64,000 nucleotides of DNA from Phytoseiulus persimilis (lineage: Eukaryota; Arthropoda; Arachnida; Mesostigmata; Phytoseiidae). Location: positions 21,820,745 to 21,884,744 of the forward strand of contig CM075102.1 in the NCBI GenBank assembly GCA_037576195.1. The letters run 5' to 3'. Below are positions 12,901 through 25,435 of this stretch, piece after piece. Every line of letters begins with the position of its first letter. Position 1 is the first letter of the stretch. The notes beneath the pieces were generated by a model, which worked only from the letters and a program-made list of their open reading frames with translations, was not told where the DNA came from and made no database searches. The position numbers and the translations under genes are program-made.

Positions 12901-15659
12901 GAATTGAAATGCTTGCCCCCGTTCACGTTCCAGGTCGCGACAGAAACCGTTATTTTGTGGGGGATGGTGAAGTCTAAGTAGCGTCCGAAACAAATGGTTT
13001 TCAGCATCGACGCTGGCGTATGCAAGAGCTCCTGGGGTAGAAGGGATCGAGCTCGATCTCCGAGTTCGCAGCTTAATGAGCTCCCGACCAGGAGAATATC
13101 GATTGCTTCTTGTTTGCTTGAGTCGAGGAGGTTGTTTTGAACGGTGCGCACCACCGACCGTGTTCCGTCCTTGAGTTTGTTCGTTCCCTGCAGCGCTCCG
13201 GTGCCGGCGTAGATTCGGCTCACCTGCGAATCAGTTCCTCTCGGTAATTGCAACGCCGTAGCGACTGAAATCGGGGACGGCGATTGCGTTTGAACCTCGA
13301 TGGTCGTACCATGTCGCCGTTCAGTGTCCACATAGTTTTGAAAGCCTCGTAGAACCTCGACGCCATTTTTTCATCGAATCCCATCTCGGCCAACTGTTGC
13401 TTGAGAACGGTGAGACCAATGAATGTCTGAACGCAATTCGTTCGATCCAAACAATCGAGGCAGTTCGTCCGGAAACATCCAGTTTGCTCTCTGAAGTAAA
13501 CAGCCCACTTGATTGCGGAGCGGCTCGGAAAACGAGACCTCTCGGCAAAGTTCTTCCAGACACTTTGGACCCGAACATTTCACGAACAACAACAAGAGCT
13601 GCCTCCTGTGACTTCCGGTCTCCGATAGAGCTCAGGCATGATATACTTCAGTGGCTGCCGTCTTACCTGGACACCGCGTCGCCGTCTCTGCAGAAGAAAC
13701 CGTAATCTGCGAGTTGCTTTTCGATATTGTACTTCAAGTGGATGAGGTTCTCCTGTTTTCCACCTCTGCATTGCGCGTGGTAATCGAAATTGATCAAGGG
13801 AATGTCTTTCTTAGCGATGGCGCGATGATGTTTGTTGAACTCGTGCGAGAGCATGGTTTCGCCTTCTTTAGAACCCAGTAAGTTCAGGAAAGTTTGGTAG
13901 CCGTAGCGCTGGACGATGGTCTCCAAATGTTTCTTGTAAGCTGGCGCCGACATTTCCGAGCCACGCGACAGCTTGACCTTGTGGGAGCCGACCTGAACTC
14001 CGGGCTGCTCCCAGAATAGGGGGACGCTCCCGCGGATTTGAACGTAAGAGGAAACCTTATTATCGAGGAAGATTATTTGCTCCGTCTCAACGAAATTGGC
14101 AACGTGGCCGTCATCGTTGACCCCGCGAACGTTGAAACGGGTGCCGGCTCTTTCACAAGACAAGCGCGACAGGATGCATGCTCGCGCCTGAAGGTGTCCC
14201 ACGTATACGGTTCGGATCTCAATGCCTCCGTTCATGATTTTCAGCAGCCATTGCGAAGTGTCCACGCCGAAGTTGATGAACGGAATGTGCAGCATGTGGT
14301 TCCAGAAGAACCTGAGAAGCGAAAGTCGAGCATCAAGATTCGCAAAAGCATTCAGAGTGTGTTCCGTAATATTTCCTCATACATTGAGAGGACATCGTTC
14401 GCTGATATAAAAATTATCCGGACCTGTTGTCGGTTTCTTTGGTTCTAGTGTTCCTCTGGGCGCAGAGTGTGAGATCTAGCGGATCACCCTGCGGATTCCA
14501 TGAGAAGAAGAACGTTCCCGAAGTGAGAACTTTCTTGACGTCCATCATGCGTTCGACGTCGTCGCGGAAGTCTCTCAGCGAGATGAAAGTCACGTCGGTA
14601 AGACGGAAAATCTCGGACTGATTGATTTTTCCCACGGAGTGACATCCCGTGACCATGACCAGATACTTGACTTCGATGTCGCCCTGGTTGGTGTCGAGGA
14701 CGCCGAGACAGCCGTGCGCATCGAGTAGGGCTGTGTAATCTTTCTTGAGACATGACGTCTCTTCAGAGCCTGAAAATGAAACCCCCCGTTACAGCAGCAA
14801 TTCATCGAGATCTCCCAGGCCGGATTCTGTCAACAAAACCGTTCGGAACTGGCAGAGCGGTGATAGCTGATAGTTCTGTTCCATTCCGCTCAGCTTAACA
14901 TATTCAAGGCAAACACTCTCTATTGTTGGGAAAAATAGTGTAACGGAATGCTGGCTTCGCTCCGTTGTCTCATCTAGATCGAATCGGGAAGGGAGGAGCT
15001 TTGGACAAGTTTTCGATGAGTTGAACCGTTCCTCGTTGAGAAATCCACGAACTATGAGTTCACACCCCAAAGCTGAACCCGGGAGAACTCATGGTCGCTG
15101 GGACCGTCTCCAATATCAACTGACGACGCCTATCATCGCGGGACCCCGACTCCCGTCTCGAGCTATGAAACTCAGTTAATCGAACCAAGCGCTCTCCGTG
15201 ATTCGCCGCGCACGGACCTTCACTTCGAGGACGACGTTCCGCGCCTGCGCTGAGTATGCTCTTCTGGGTGAGAAATATCCGAACATAGATTTTTTCCGCT
15301 GTCACCCGGTCCCGCAATATCACGTTTCCAACCGCGCACACAGTGTCACTAGGCGAGCAGAGATTGATGCGATTCGTGCGATCCGAAATGTCAACGACGA
15401 CTCCCTCGCAGAAACAGGTGGGAAGCCTGCTCCATCTGGGCGCTGTTCGAAACGCTCAGAGAACCCAGAGAGATCCAAGCGAGTTTCAGTCTCAGGAAAC
15501 CTTGGAGGAGACAAGTTCAGAGGCAGACTCACCGAGCTCGACGACAGCTCCGCTCTCTAGGAGAACAGTGTTCTTCACTCCTCTCTGTTCTATCAGGACA
15601 GAGTAGGAGTTGTTCTCGTTGTGCTTGTGAAGCACACGGAACCCTTTTCCCAAAGGCAT
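9937..15659 (-). CDS. Synj: Synaptojanin, dual phosphoinositide phosphatase
   Basis: Dephosphorylates phosphoinositides on endocytic vesicles, driving clathrin uncoating and synaptic vesicle recycling. Nine coding exons in transcript order: 15659-15533, 14769-14424, 14311-13667, 13490-13310, 13223-12845, 12282-11539, 11389-11104, 11011-10413 and 10322-9937; together 1,230 residues, frame-consistent. The start [16 protein letters not shown] matches the family N-terminus. The Sac1 domain fills exons 1-4 and keeps its CX5R catalytic loop ([12 protein letters not shown], spanning about 13432-13470). The 5-phosphatase follows with [32 protein letters not shown] and SDHRPVV. An RRM-like domain (exons 7-8) precedes a proline-rich tail of about 250 residues. 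The last acceptor (after GAAAG) is weak: the better upstream CAG does not keep frame, so the exon 8/9 junction is uncertain. Genes this complete and conserved look functional. Confidence 0.95.
10490..10800 (-). repeat. In-gene array of PxRPxR SH3-ligand motifs (synaptojanin tail)
   Basis: Within exon 8 of synaptojanin the minus-strand translation contains one PSRPTR and several PERPER units in close succession, separated by alanine/proline spacers such as PAAP. Each fits the PxRPxR consensus used by amphiphysin, endophilin and CIN85-type SH3 domains. The underlying DNA is a degenerate GGTCTCTC/GGTCGCTC-type short repeat, so the array probably grew by slippage or unequal exchange. Confidence 0.75.
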
Positions 15660-17289
15660 CTCGAACTCTTCCCGGGACTACGTCTGTTCTGTCATAGCTG
15701 AACGTATCCCATCAACGCGACTCTCTCAGTCCAGATTCCTTTACTTCCTCCTGTTGTCGAACAACACAGCAGCCTGCTCGTTCTTACTCACTACACCCGT
15801 CAAAAGCTGTTCCTTCTCCGCTGCTACCGCACACTCACTCACCCACACACATCACGCAGACACACTCGGTGGCCGGTGACGAGATCGCTCCGCCAGCCCT
15901 CACTTCCGCTCCCCATTTTGCCGGGGAGCTGGGCCCCGGAGACGATTTTTCGAATAGGATCTCGGGCTGCGAGATCTTTGGAAGTGTATTCGAGAATCTA
16001 TATCAAGAACGGAGTAGATGGCCGTGTCGTCTGTCGGGGATCTAGTTGGCCTCAGAGTCCCGGAACCGCGCCGAGAACGACAATTGGTATCGGGGACTAG
16101 GTAACCAAGTAGGATGGCGGTTCATGGTCGACTCGAAAGGATGGCAAACAGCTGAAGTGCGCGATTCAAAATGTTACGGGTTCCCGTGTGTGAGCGAGCC
16201 GACAGAATGCGTGACCGACGATAATGCGATCGGCTGCCCGCAGATGACATTGATCATCTGTCACACCAATCTCGAGACTAGATTTGGATTTTTCGGAACC
16301 AGAAATAGCTGAGACCTTCAACTGGGACCAAGCTGGAGCTTTCTTCTGGCCTTGTGAAATTGACAGTCTCCTTCGATCGACCGATGGTGGTCTCCAGAAA
16401 ACTCTTCAACGCAGATTCCCGAGCGGCTCCCGTGTTCCTTTTTGTTCGATTTCATCGCTCTCTGAAGTTCAGCGCGGCTGTTGATCGGTAGCCCAATTCT
16501 GGTGGCAATACCTACCGCTCAAGATTCCCCGCAGTTCGCCCTAAGTTCTCATTATCTGCGGAGCTCGCAACATAATCAGGGGTCAGAGTGTAGCCCTTCG
16601 GGAATGCGTTCGGAGATTCTGCCCTATTTGTGGCCTTGCGCCTGCGCGGTGCAAAATCTCCATCGAGTGCAGTACAGGCTCAGAGGCTTGCTCCGCATGT
16701 TTGAGGGTCCCAACTACGGAGTCCAGGGGGGAATATTCGGATATCATACGGGCCATATGAAGCGATGGAACGGTCTCCGAAGAGGATCAAGGAAACAACA
16801 GATGTTGTATCCAGACTGCTTATCGCGAGCTCTTGAGCGGCAAAACGAAAACCGTTACGCGGGACTGAGCAGCTCAAAATTATGCACTCCCTATAGTAAA
16901 GGGCTTCGTATGGTTCGCGGGAGCTGTCGCTGTGCCGGAGGCGATGATTGCTCGCGGCTCGAGCACGGTGTCAACTGCTGTGAAGAGCATCGAACGTGCA
17001 GAGATATCTGCCCTTCTCGAGCAAGTTTCATTGAAGCAGCATGCTTCGGCATCAGATCGCGGCACTGTTGAAAAGCGGTGCATAGAAAAGCGATCGCTGC
17101 CCCGATTATCAGATTCCAAACGCGTCGAGAATGCTCGGGTAATGAACCACCTTTGATTCGGGCATGAAATGGTGCTCGATGGCTCGTGAGGCGGCCCCGC
17201 AGGTTGGGTCAGCTGTGAGAGCCCAAATAAACTCTATATCCCTGGAAAGGGATCACTGCTTCGCTCGATAAGTGGCTGGTCGTAACAAT
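15660..17289. other. Region upstream of synaptojanin; no gene seen
   Basis: Holds the presumed synaptojanin promoter and 5' UTR (minus strand, from 15660). A CA-rich stretch lies at about 15825-15865. The open frames at 16481-17071 and nearby show no convincing domain; they abut the LINE remnant and may be its degraded 5' part, but nothing in them proves it. Confidence 0.5.
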
Positions 17290-18713
17290 GCCCGTTGTCG
17301 CACGCGGAATCTGCTATACGGAGCTCCAAACCCCCTGAGCCAGCTTGCCAGCACTTGATGGGAGATGTGCTCCTCAGCTGGCAGGTCTCCTTTGCAGAGG
17401 ATGGCAAGCATTCTCCAGCAGCTTTGGGATCAAAATCGGAGCTCATCGATGTGAGGGGACGCGTTGGAAATCTAGTCGCAATTCCGAAACCCGGCAAATT
17501 AGACGCCTTCCGACTCATATGCCTACTCAGCACAGGTGCTGAGGCAGTGGAAACAATCGTGAACAGAAGACTTCAGAACAGCCCAGAAGATTACGGTGGC
17601 CTGGCAGATAGCCCATGTGGCTTCGGATCGGGAAGATCAACGGACTTAACAATTGACCTGGTCGCGGATGCAGTCGAGGAGGAAAAGACTGAGCCCTGGG
17701 AAAACCAGAGGAGGCTCTTGACCTCGGCCCGACCCTGTGGAACATCGGTTACGATGTACTCCTCCGTGAAAAGCTCCCACTTGGTAAAGCCCACAAAACA
17801 CGCCAGTTACCTCGGAGTTCTCCTGGATGAAGAACTCGAAGGTGGCGCACATGTGCAAGCAGCAGCTCTGAGAGCATCGGAGGCAGCCGCGAATATAGCG
17901 AAGATACTCCCACGCACTCACGGAGCGTTGGAAGCACGATGACGCATGCTGGCCACAGTCGCAGAGTCAATAATTCTGTACGCCTCACCATCATGGGCAA
18001 AACACGCACTCAGAAAAGCTTATAAAAGGGAAGCAATCGACAGGGCACGAAGAGGAACGATCATACGAATCACGCCATGGAGACTCCTCGTGTCGAAAGA
18101 TCACGTCCATGGGAAGAAAACAAGAAATGAAGCGAACCCCGCAACTCAGAGGATGAGGACAACACCGTCGACGCTAAGGCGATAAAGGAGAAGACTCTCT
18201 CGGAATGGCGGTCCGAGTGGAACTCCTGAAGGCGCGGAAGGTGGACACACAAATGCAAACCCGACATCAGGAAGTGGATCACGAGGGAGTTCGGTGACCT
18301 TGAATATCACACGACTCAGGTGCTCTCCTCGCATGGGAATTTCCATGAAGGCCCCCTCAACAACCCTTCACCACTAGAACCACCAAGTACCACTAGAACC
18401 ATCGGTGGGATTCTCACCAGGAAGGAAGTTCTGGGACGAAGACTTGCAAGACTCGGATCGGATACCTGAAAAAGGCGCCGACCATACAACGAAGCACATC
18501 GAACACGCAGAATGGTAACGCGGGTGCCCTGAAGTAGGGCCCTAGGTGACTCGGAACAAATAACAGCAGTCCAACTGGGCTGAGTCCCCGGTCATCTAGC
18601 GGCAGAGATGGGAGTGTTCTAGAGGAATCACCTCATAACGGGAGTGGAGGCCCTCACGGGCCGATCTCCGGTATCCGAATTGATTTCACTCCGACTCTAT
18701 AGTATAAAAAAAA
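17290..18713 (+). mobile_element. R1-like non-LTR retrotransposon (LINE) remnant
   Basis: Plus-strand translation shows reverse-transcriptase blocks of the R1-like type: AIPKPGKLDAFRLICLLST and GFGSGRSTDLTIDLV (about 17480-17670), then SYLGVLLDEELEGGAHVQA (about 17803) and the thumb region ILYASPSWAKHAL (about 17975). After about 18195 the same protein continues in another frame with GRWTHKCKPDIRKWITREFG, a stretch typical of the region before the C-terminal cysteine motif. The central palm segment carrying the catalytic YADD box is missing, an in-frame TGA lies at 17940, and at least one frameshift follows, so it is dead. An A-run at about 18704-18713 may be the 3' tail. The 5' end is not defined. 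Confidence 0.75.
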
Positions 18714-21025
18714 ACTTGGAAAGACTCTCCAGTCTTGTGAAAGTATGGTCAGATTGGTCCCGGAATCACCTCCATATACCCCCAATAGTTTGTAAAGGAT
18801 AATGATTGGGAAATAAGCGAGGAAGGCGCGACTTGTCGCGAACTGGCTTGACGTGGCTTGTCACGACACGTCAGAGGGCACGAGCGGGGTAAGGAACCCA
18901 CTCGCAAGAGAGGGCCTCTGAGCCCGCGGGAGAGCTCACGGTTCCTCACGAGACAAGTGGAGCATTGGGGATTGGCTTTCTTCGGACGAGTGAGAATAGC
19001 GATTTCAGAAACACTGGCAGCTAGGCACCAGCACAAAAGGGACAATGGGAGAGATGTTCACTGCAAACCACGGCACACGACCACGGTACACGTTCACCAC
19101 AGGCAACACCACTCGACCACGCACATAGCTTCCAAGCGGAAGAGGAACGGAAGAAGCGAAGAAGAGAGAGAACGACTCCCGCTCTCATGAGCTCGAAGAA
19201 ATGCTAACCCTGTTCCGTCGTGAGAGCGGCACCTCCGCCCGAAAGCGGGGCTCAGGGAATAACCAGGTTTTGAGTGTGTTTGCGACCCCCACAGGATCGT
19301 GCTGGAGCTGTGACATCGTCTGCATCACGCATCTTCATTCCTGGCCCCTCTTCTTCCTCGCTGATTTAGCGGGTTATTGGAGGTCGCGTATGAAGTTTGG
19401 CAGAGCCGGGGAGCTTGAAGATTCTGGCATAGGAAACCTCTGTTACCCTCCTCGGGCCAACAAGATCAGCTCAAGATCCACCCTGGACATATTGTCGATC
19501 GACGGGGAAAACTTAGCGACGTTCCCATTGCGGGCCTCCAGACCTGCCTCGATCCTCCCTCCTTCACTGGCAGTGATGATTCGCTAGCGACGAGTAGGAA
19601 ATAGGTAGTTCTTTTCCTAACTCCGTGCATTTAGGTAGGAACCGCTGAGCTAGCAGCCCAAAAGCCAAGTTAAGGCTGAGCGAGTTCTCGGCGCAGTGGG
19701 CTGCGACCGCTCGGAATTCACGAAGGACCGCTATTCTATTTCACCTCAGCTCGAGTCTCCGAACGTCCACGCGGATCGAGGTTGGAGACATGCACCAAGT
19801 GTTCTATCCATTCAACATGATTAAGTCATCCCCATCATCAGCAAACCATCAATAAATTGAGTGCGACCGCAAAGGGTGCGTGCAGTGTGTATGTACGGTG
19901 TGGAGGGGGGTCTGCTGCATGACTCGCGCTTGTTGCATACGTCGGAGATGCTTTGCTCCCGAATTCGCTTGACTAGTGGGGATCTATCCAGAATCGGGAG
20001 AGTGTTTCATCCTGGCATCTGAGTTTCTGGCATCTGAGGCCTAACCAGTTGTCAGAGGAGAGATGAGAATTAGGGGAGCGAGTCGAACTGATTTCTCACC
20101 GGAACAAGAGGATCACAGTGCGAGAAGGGAAACTCTTTCGAATAATGAATCAACAGCGACTGACCCTGCTGCTTCAGGGACAAACCGAAAAAGTCACGGC
20201 AGCGGGAATTCGGTCAAAAATTGATACATACTTCACGAAGAAATGAAAGTATCGGAAGCGATCCACGACTCCATGGATCTCGAGTACTGCTGGAGGCAAA
20301 ATTCAAGCGCTGAGTAGGATTCAGAATCCCATGCTCGAAGCCGGTGTCGCGATTCACTCGGACATAAAAGAAGAGGACTTCTCTACAAACAACAAAGCGG
20401 AAATAGCAGTTACATCGATCAAAACAGCTTTCATCAGAAACAACAGCACAGAGAAGCGCGCTCAGCGCTGAAGTGCCACGATTTCGGCAAGGACTTTTTC
20501 ATTCCTCCCATCTATTCATAAAGGGAGATGTATGAACGAGTCTCTGATGGCTGATTCCATCAGGTCTCATGGCATGAATCTGTCGATGCATCAAGCCGAA
20601 TGGCGGCTCCTGCATGAGGCTATGACGGCTGAAGCCTCGTACTCGCCAGGATCTATGAGCCTAGCTTCATGGATATTTCTTTGTGATTTCCCCCTGTAGT
20701 GTCAGAAGTGTTCAGTAGTTGCTTCAAATCTTTCAAACACTTCGCACGGGCCCTGTGGCCCTCACTCGAAAAGCGGTCAGCGGTTTACTCCCTTTAACGG
20801 GAGCTATCACACAAGACGTCACTAGTTCCACAAGAAATTCATTTCTCTTCAGTTCTTGGCTCCTGATTCCAGATCTCAATCCTTCAGAGTACGCTCATTA
20901 GGCTTTCTCAAAAACTCATACGCTTCGGAAAATTGCTGTTAAATGCGGTTACAACCGCAATTCGCTCGTGGTTATGAACCGCGGCGATGAACGGTCATGG
21001 AATAACCGTTGCAGAGCCTATCCCC
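18714..21025. other. Gene-poor stretch; no gene seen
   Basis: No frame here shows a recognisable domain. A run of small imperfect hairpins lies at about 20543-20645 (for example CTGATGG and CCATCAG around a short loop). No tRNA or rRNA was found. Confidence 0.5.
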
Positions 21026-21785
21026 AGCCGGTCTAGGACATTTTGGCTTTTGACATTTTGGCTTCGGACGTTTCGGCACGGACACTTTGGCCCCGAAGAC
21101 AGTTTGGCTTCAGACATTTTGGCCTCGGAGACATCTTGGCTCAGGACATTTTGGTCTCGGAGACGTCGTGGCTTAGGACATTTTGGCCTCAGGGACATCT
21201 CGGCTCAGGACATTTCGGCCTCGGAGTGTTTGGCTTCGGACGTTTTGACTCGATTTCGATGGCGAGTTATATCCGATACCTTGAGGGTTTGACCAATGCT
21301 TGCGTAGCTTATCCGTTGTTTTGATGACCTTTACCGATCTTGACGTAGGCCCTCGCGAATCGAGCCTGTCTTCAGATTCCATACCGCTAGCTTTGTAACC
21401 CGAATATAGGAAAACGGGATGATTTCCGCACCACGGAGAGCGGAAATCATCTGACATTAATATCTGCTAGTATCTTGTTGAGCATGATTCTATCGAACCT
21501 ACGAGGCCTCTTTCCGATCAATTCAGGATAGAATCATGGTTGGCAACATGGGAAGATCCTCGCAGGAATCGATATCAAGTGATTCCCGCTCTCCGTGGTG
21601 CGGAATTCATTCCTGCTCTAAGATAGCGGACGAGATGCACCATAGATCCGGGTGTACCATACGACCTCGCTCTCCGAAGATGAGGATGTCCTAAGCCAGG
21701 ATGTCTCCGAGGCCAAAATGTCTAAAGCCAAAGAGTCCGTGCCAGAACGTCCGAAACAAAATGTCCAAAGCCAAAATGACCGGCT
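21026..21785. repeat. Fold-back element with nested inverted repeats
   Basis: A 760-bp block bounded by AGCCGG at 21026 and CCGGCT ending at 21785. The outer arms (about 21026-21095 and 21733-21785) are inverted copies rich in ATTTTGGC/GCCAAAAT. Inside them, 21416-21455 is repeated inverted at 21580-21613, and a perfect 11-bp inverted repeat at 21484-21494 and 21527-21537 marks the centre. The left arm is longer because it contains extra tandem units. There is no transposase frame. The structure resembles a Foldback-type or MITE-like DNA element, but the family is not known to me. It could instead be a locally duplicated inverted satellite. Confidence 0.7.
21113..21240 (+). repeat. 32-bp tandem repeat, four units
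   Basis: Four head-to-tail units begin at 21113, 21145, 21177 and 21209, each starting GACATTT and running GGCCTCGGAGACATCTTGGC or close to it. Spacing is exactly 32 bp. They sit in the left arm of the fold-back element and explain why it is longer than the right arm. Confidence 0.85.
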
Positions 21786-23329
21786 CCGATCCCCAGCACG
21801 ATCTTGGCGCAAAACACTGTTGAAAATCGGAGTGGTTCCACGAACGATGAGGAAATTCCTAGAAATCCCACGATTCAGACACGCTTCAGCCGAAAACGTC
21901 AGTTTCGATGGCTGTGAGTAGATGCAATGAATGAGAGGCCGTCGAATCCGTCAAAGGCTTTCCCCCTGTCGCACTCCGGGCATGGAGCGCGACTGCAGTG
22001 AAGGGAAAGCACTGAATCGAACGGAACTAAACTACCCAAAATCGGAGTTCAAGTTTATCCATACCCATGTCTGCATTGGAATCTCTCCCTAGAGGACTTG
22101 GGGGCGCAAAGCTGAGGGGCGCGGAAGAGATGAACTTCTACAAATGTCTTTGACTGCGGTGAAGATTCGCCTCATCTCAGGCAGACGAACATGCACTAGA
22201 GGGCTGAGGGAGGCACGACTTCGGACTTGTATCTCTATCTCTCGGAGGGGCAAAGCTGTAGACAAACGGATTCGAAGTTCTGTTAATCTCCTTCACTGGA
22301 GCAGACACTCAATCCGAATCAAGAACAAAATCGCGACGCATGGAGCCGAGGGGCGCAGAATCAGAGTTCCAGCTCGATCTATGGGAGAAACACTGTAAAG
22401 AGATAAACGACTGTGAAATGTTGGTCCGTGCCAGTGAGCATGCGCGTATGGCGACTCCAGTGGGACTCCTCGGCTTCATCATCCAGAACGATGATGAGAG
22501 CGAGTTTCTGGACCTGCGCGTTGCCACGTCAATTCTGACCATGGCCGTTACAATGGCCAGCTGCGAGAGGGCTCCCTGCGAGTAGGAGATTGGGCATTTT
22601 TGAGCATTGAGAGACGAAAAGTAAAAAAATCTGAGATGCTAGTATTCCATACCACCGCTTGTTTTGCGTGAAAACGTAGAGTATTTGCTTTGTTGTCCGC
22701 GGTGAGGTGAGTTGCGAACAAGTTATGATATCCGTTCGAGTCTCGAGAGAGCGATTCAAGGCCCTATCCTGTGAAACCTTCTTCGGGTCGTGAGGGGGGC
22801 AGCTGATAAAAATGGCTGTCAACATCGCATCCTGTACTTTCGAAGGAGGCTGAATAGCATTGCTGGCCATCATTCAGAATCTTGGATTCGAATTCGGACA
22901 GAAGTGTCAGGATGGAATTGAGAGAGACGAGCTTCGCAAAGATGAAGCTGGATAGGAATCCCATGCCCACCGCGAGAAAGCCCATGCATGAACTCATACG
23001 CCCCTCATCTCAAAATCAATCATTCAAAAAAAAGGCTCGGAATGGTCAATGACCGAATCAATTATCGAATCGATTGCCGATTAGAAGAATCTGGGAATCG
23101 TTTTTTCCCTATGTGGGACCCACAAGGCGAGCTCCACTGCACATAAACTGGATTCGCTGTGATGTCGTGTTACCTTACAGCAGTGGTTCTGAATTTCCTC
23201 TACTCATCGACTCCCAAGAGGACGACCGCCGACTACCTTAACGATTTCGTTGGAGTCAACGGCATCCGTTCTCAAAGTGGTCGATCTCGAGCACTGGTGG
23301 TCAATCGCCCACCATCGGTTTATTGGGGC
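21786..23329. other. Gene-poor stretch with one weak coding candidate
   Basis: The only frame of note is on the minus strand at 22997-22764: it starts ATG, has two leucine/phenylalanine-rich segments that could be a signal anchor (MGFLSSFIFAKLVSLNSI), and then loses character. I do not recognise a family and no clear second exon follows. The rest shows nothing. Confidence 0.3.
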
Positions 23330-23920
23330 GCTTCCGAGATCGATCTGACAATAGTTCTTGGGGTCCGTGGAGGTGATTCCGGGTTCGATGAGGGCATACT
23401 TTTTTGAATCTATGGAAATGCTCTTGGTGACGAACTGACTCTAATTTTGGGTCTCCTTTTCTTTATTTATTTTTCTCCAGGTGGGAGGGAGAGTCCCCCC
23501 GGATACCAGAGATGGGAATCACGTCCGTCAATCTGGTTATGAGGTGTGTCCTCTGAAACCCCTTCCTCCGCCCTTTTGGTGACTGGTCACTCAGCACAAG
23601 TCCTCCATTATATTCCTGCTGGTTCACCAAGGGCCGTCCTCTTCGTCATTCAGCTTTCGTCACTTTTCGGAGTCTATAGAGGCGATTCCAGGGTCGACTA
23701 TCAATCCCCGGGGGTTGCCCGATTCATAGAGGGGATCGAGCAGTCGATCTGACCATACTTTCTGGAGTCAATGGAGATTATTTCTAGGTCGATCTGACCT
23801 AATCTCTGCCTGGGGACCGTGAAGGTGATTTCGGCGTCGATCTGAGCATCCGTTTTGAGGTCTAAGAGGGTGATTCCGAGGTCAATCTCACCATCATTTC
23901 TGGTGTCCACGGAGGTTGTT
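23330..23920. repeat. Degenerate minisatellite, 45-48 bp period
   Basis: Copies of a unit containing GTCGATCTGACCAT, a short spacer and TCTGGGGTCCATGGAGGTGATT recur with GATCTGA starts at 23746, 23791 and 23839 and a variant at 23884; an isolated copy lies near 23338. Periods of 45, 48 and 45 bp keep a reading frame, so the minus strand at 23910-23701 encodes repeats of the type GQIDLEIxSxDSR. No start, splice or domain context shows that it is translated. Confidence 0.75.
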
Positions 23921-25435
23921 CCTGCGGACTGTTATACCGATTCTCTGGCAATACTGCGCGATTGTAACACCGGATCGGCTCTTCGGAAAATTAGAAACGC
24001 GGACTCGTCCCTAGAATTTGCCGTCGAGCTGACTCCACAGAGCCCAGAAGTATGACAAGATCCCCAACCATCTCTTTTCGGGTGAAGATCCGCAACCCAT
24101 GGCCGGAACTGCGTTAGCATCACTTCGTTACCATGGGAGCGGGAGTCAAAATTCTCTGCTTCTTATAACTACTCTACCCCAGGCTACCTCCGAGGTTGTC
24201 TGCCCGGAGTGTCATGTGCGCCCTTTATCAAACGTGTCGTGTCACATGCTGCGCCAGGTGCCTGGGGCATTAACGCCTCCGCTAGTCCAGCTCGGGCGGA
24301 CCACCGACCCATCTTCAACGCCATCCCCAGCCTCCCCCTCTTCCCTTCCGCCCGTTTCCAATGGGTTGTCTCGTCGTCTTGGCAAAAAAGCATCCCTTCC
24401 CAGCCGGAGAGTCACACAATGAACCACTGCTCTTCGCCTCTCTTGTAGTCTTACCTTTTCTCTCCTGACGGCCCAGACTTCCTCGATCCCATCCTCGGAC
24501 ACATAAATGTGGAGAAAACCTGTCTCGGGCACAATTTAAATTCAGGTTCCCCAGGAGGGATTCGGATGCGCTCCGAATACGCACGCGAGGAGCGAGTAGA
24601 ATTTGGATACTCGAGAACAAGCTTCCCTAATTCATCGGATTTTTGATCGCATGCTCCTCGGTTCCCCATCACAACCTTCAAGGTCACCGGGGAGAACCGG
24701 TCGGCTGCCGATCGGCAATCAGTCTCGAGTTCGCACCACGGATCTACCGCCTCTACTCGATCGCTGTATTTCGGTCAAACAGCATAATTTCCCGAGAATG
24801 CAGGGTGAAGAGCTTGATTACAACTCTGCCGTGTCGGGGCGTCCACAACTCACCCGATGCAATACAAAAACGTACGTATTTATTCGATTTTTTTTTGTTG
24901 CGACATCGAGGCTCGTTCTACATCTATTACTTCGTTGCTGACTCACCGCTCAGTATACAAATTGAATCATCACAATGAGAAGTATAAAATATATTCTATT
25001 CCTACAACTTGTCGTTGCCGTAACGCAATGCAGACAGCTCGTCGGGAGACCGATCTCCGAATCAAGGCAATGGAACTGTTCTTAGAGTAAATAACTGCGT
25101 CATGAACGAGGTCTTCCATCTTCTCCCACACATCGGAGCATCCCCGATCCACATAGGAAAAGCTGCTTGCGCTAGAGGATACATTGAGTTCCGAAAGCTA
25201 ACGCTGAGACTCGAGCTCACCATACCAAAAAATCGGATCTATTATAGATGTTCTCGGGTCCCCGATTCGGGGGTTGAACATGAATAGCACCGCACGCCCT
25301 GCTTGATTATCGCACAGCTCGACTCGCTCAGCATATCTATGAACACCTGTACATCCATTTTGACATTTTCTCTCGGTTGCTGACTCTTCGTCGATAATCA
25401 GGTTTCCGCAGAAAATTACAAACTTCCTTTCTGGC
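23921..25435. other. Region downstream of the Pez phosphatase; includes its 3' UTR
   Basis: No recognised gene. The right-hand part should be the 3' UTR of the minus-strand phosphatase. A minus-strand AATAAA lies at 24884-24879, about 550 bp beyond that stop codon. Other frames are short and unremarkable. Confidence 0.5.
24879..24884 (-). terminator. Candidate poly(A) signal for the Pez phosphatase
   Basis: TTTATT on the plus strand reads AATAAA on the minus strand, about 550 bp past the stop at 25436. Use is inferred from position only. Confidence 0.3.

Noticed and set aside
20543-20645. Cluster of short hairpins containing CTGATGG, considered as a hammerhead ribozyme
   Set aside because: The conserved CTGATGA and GAAA core elements are not both present.
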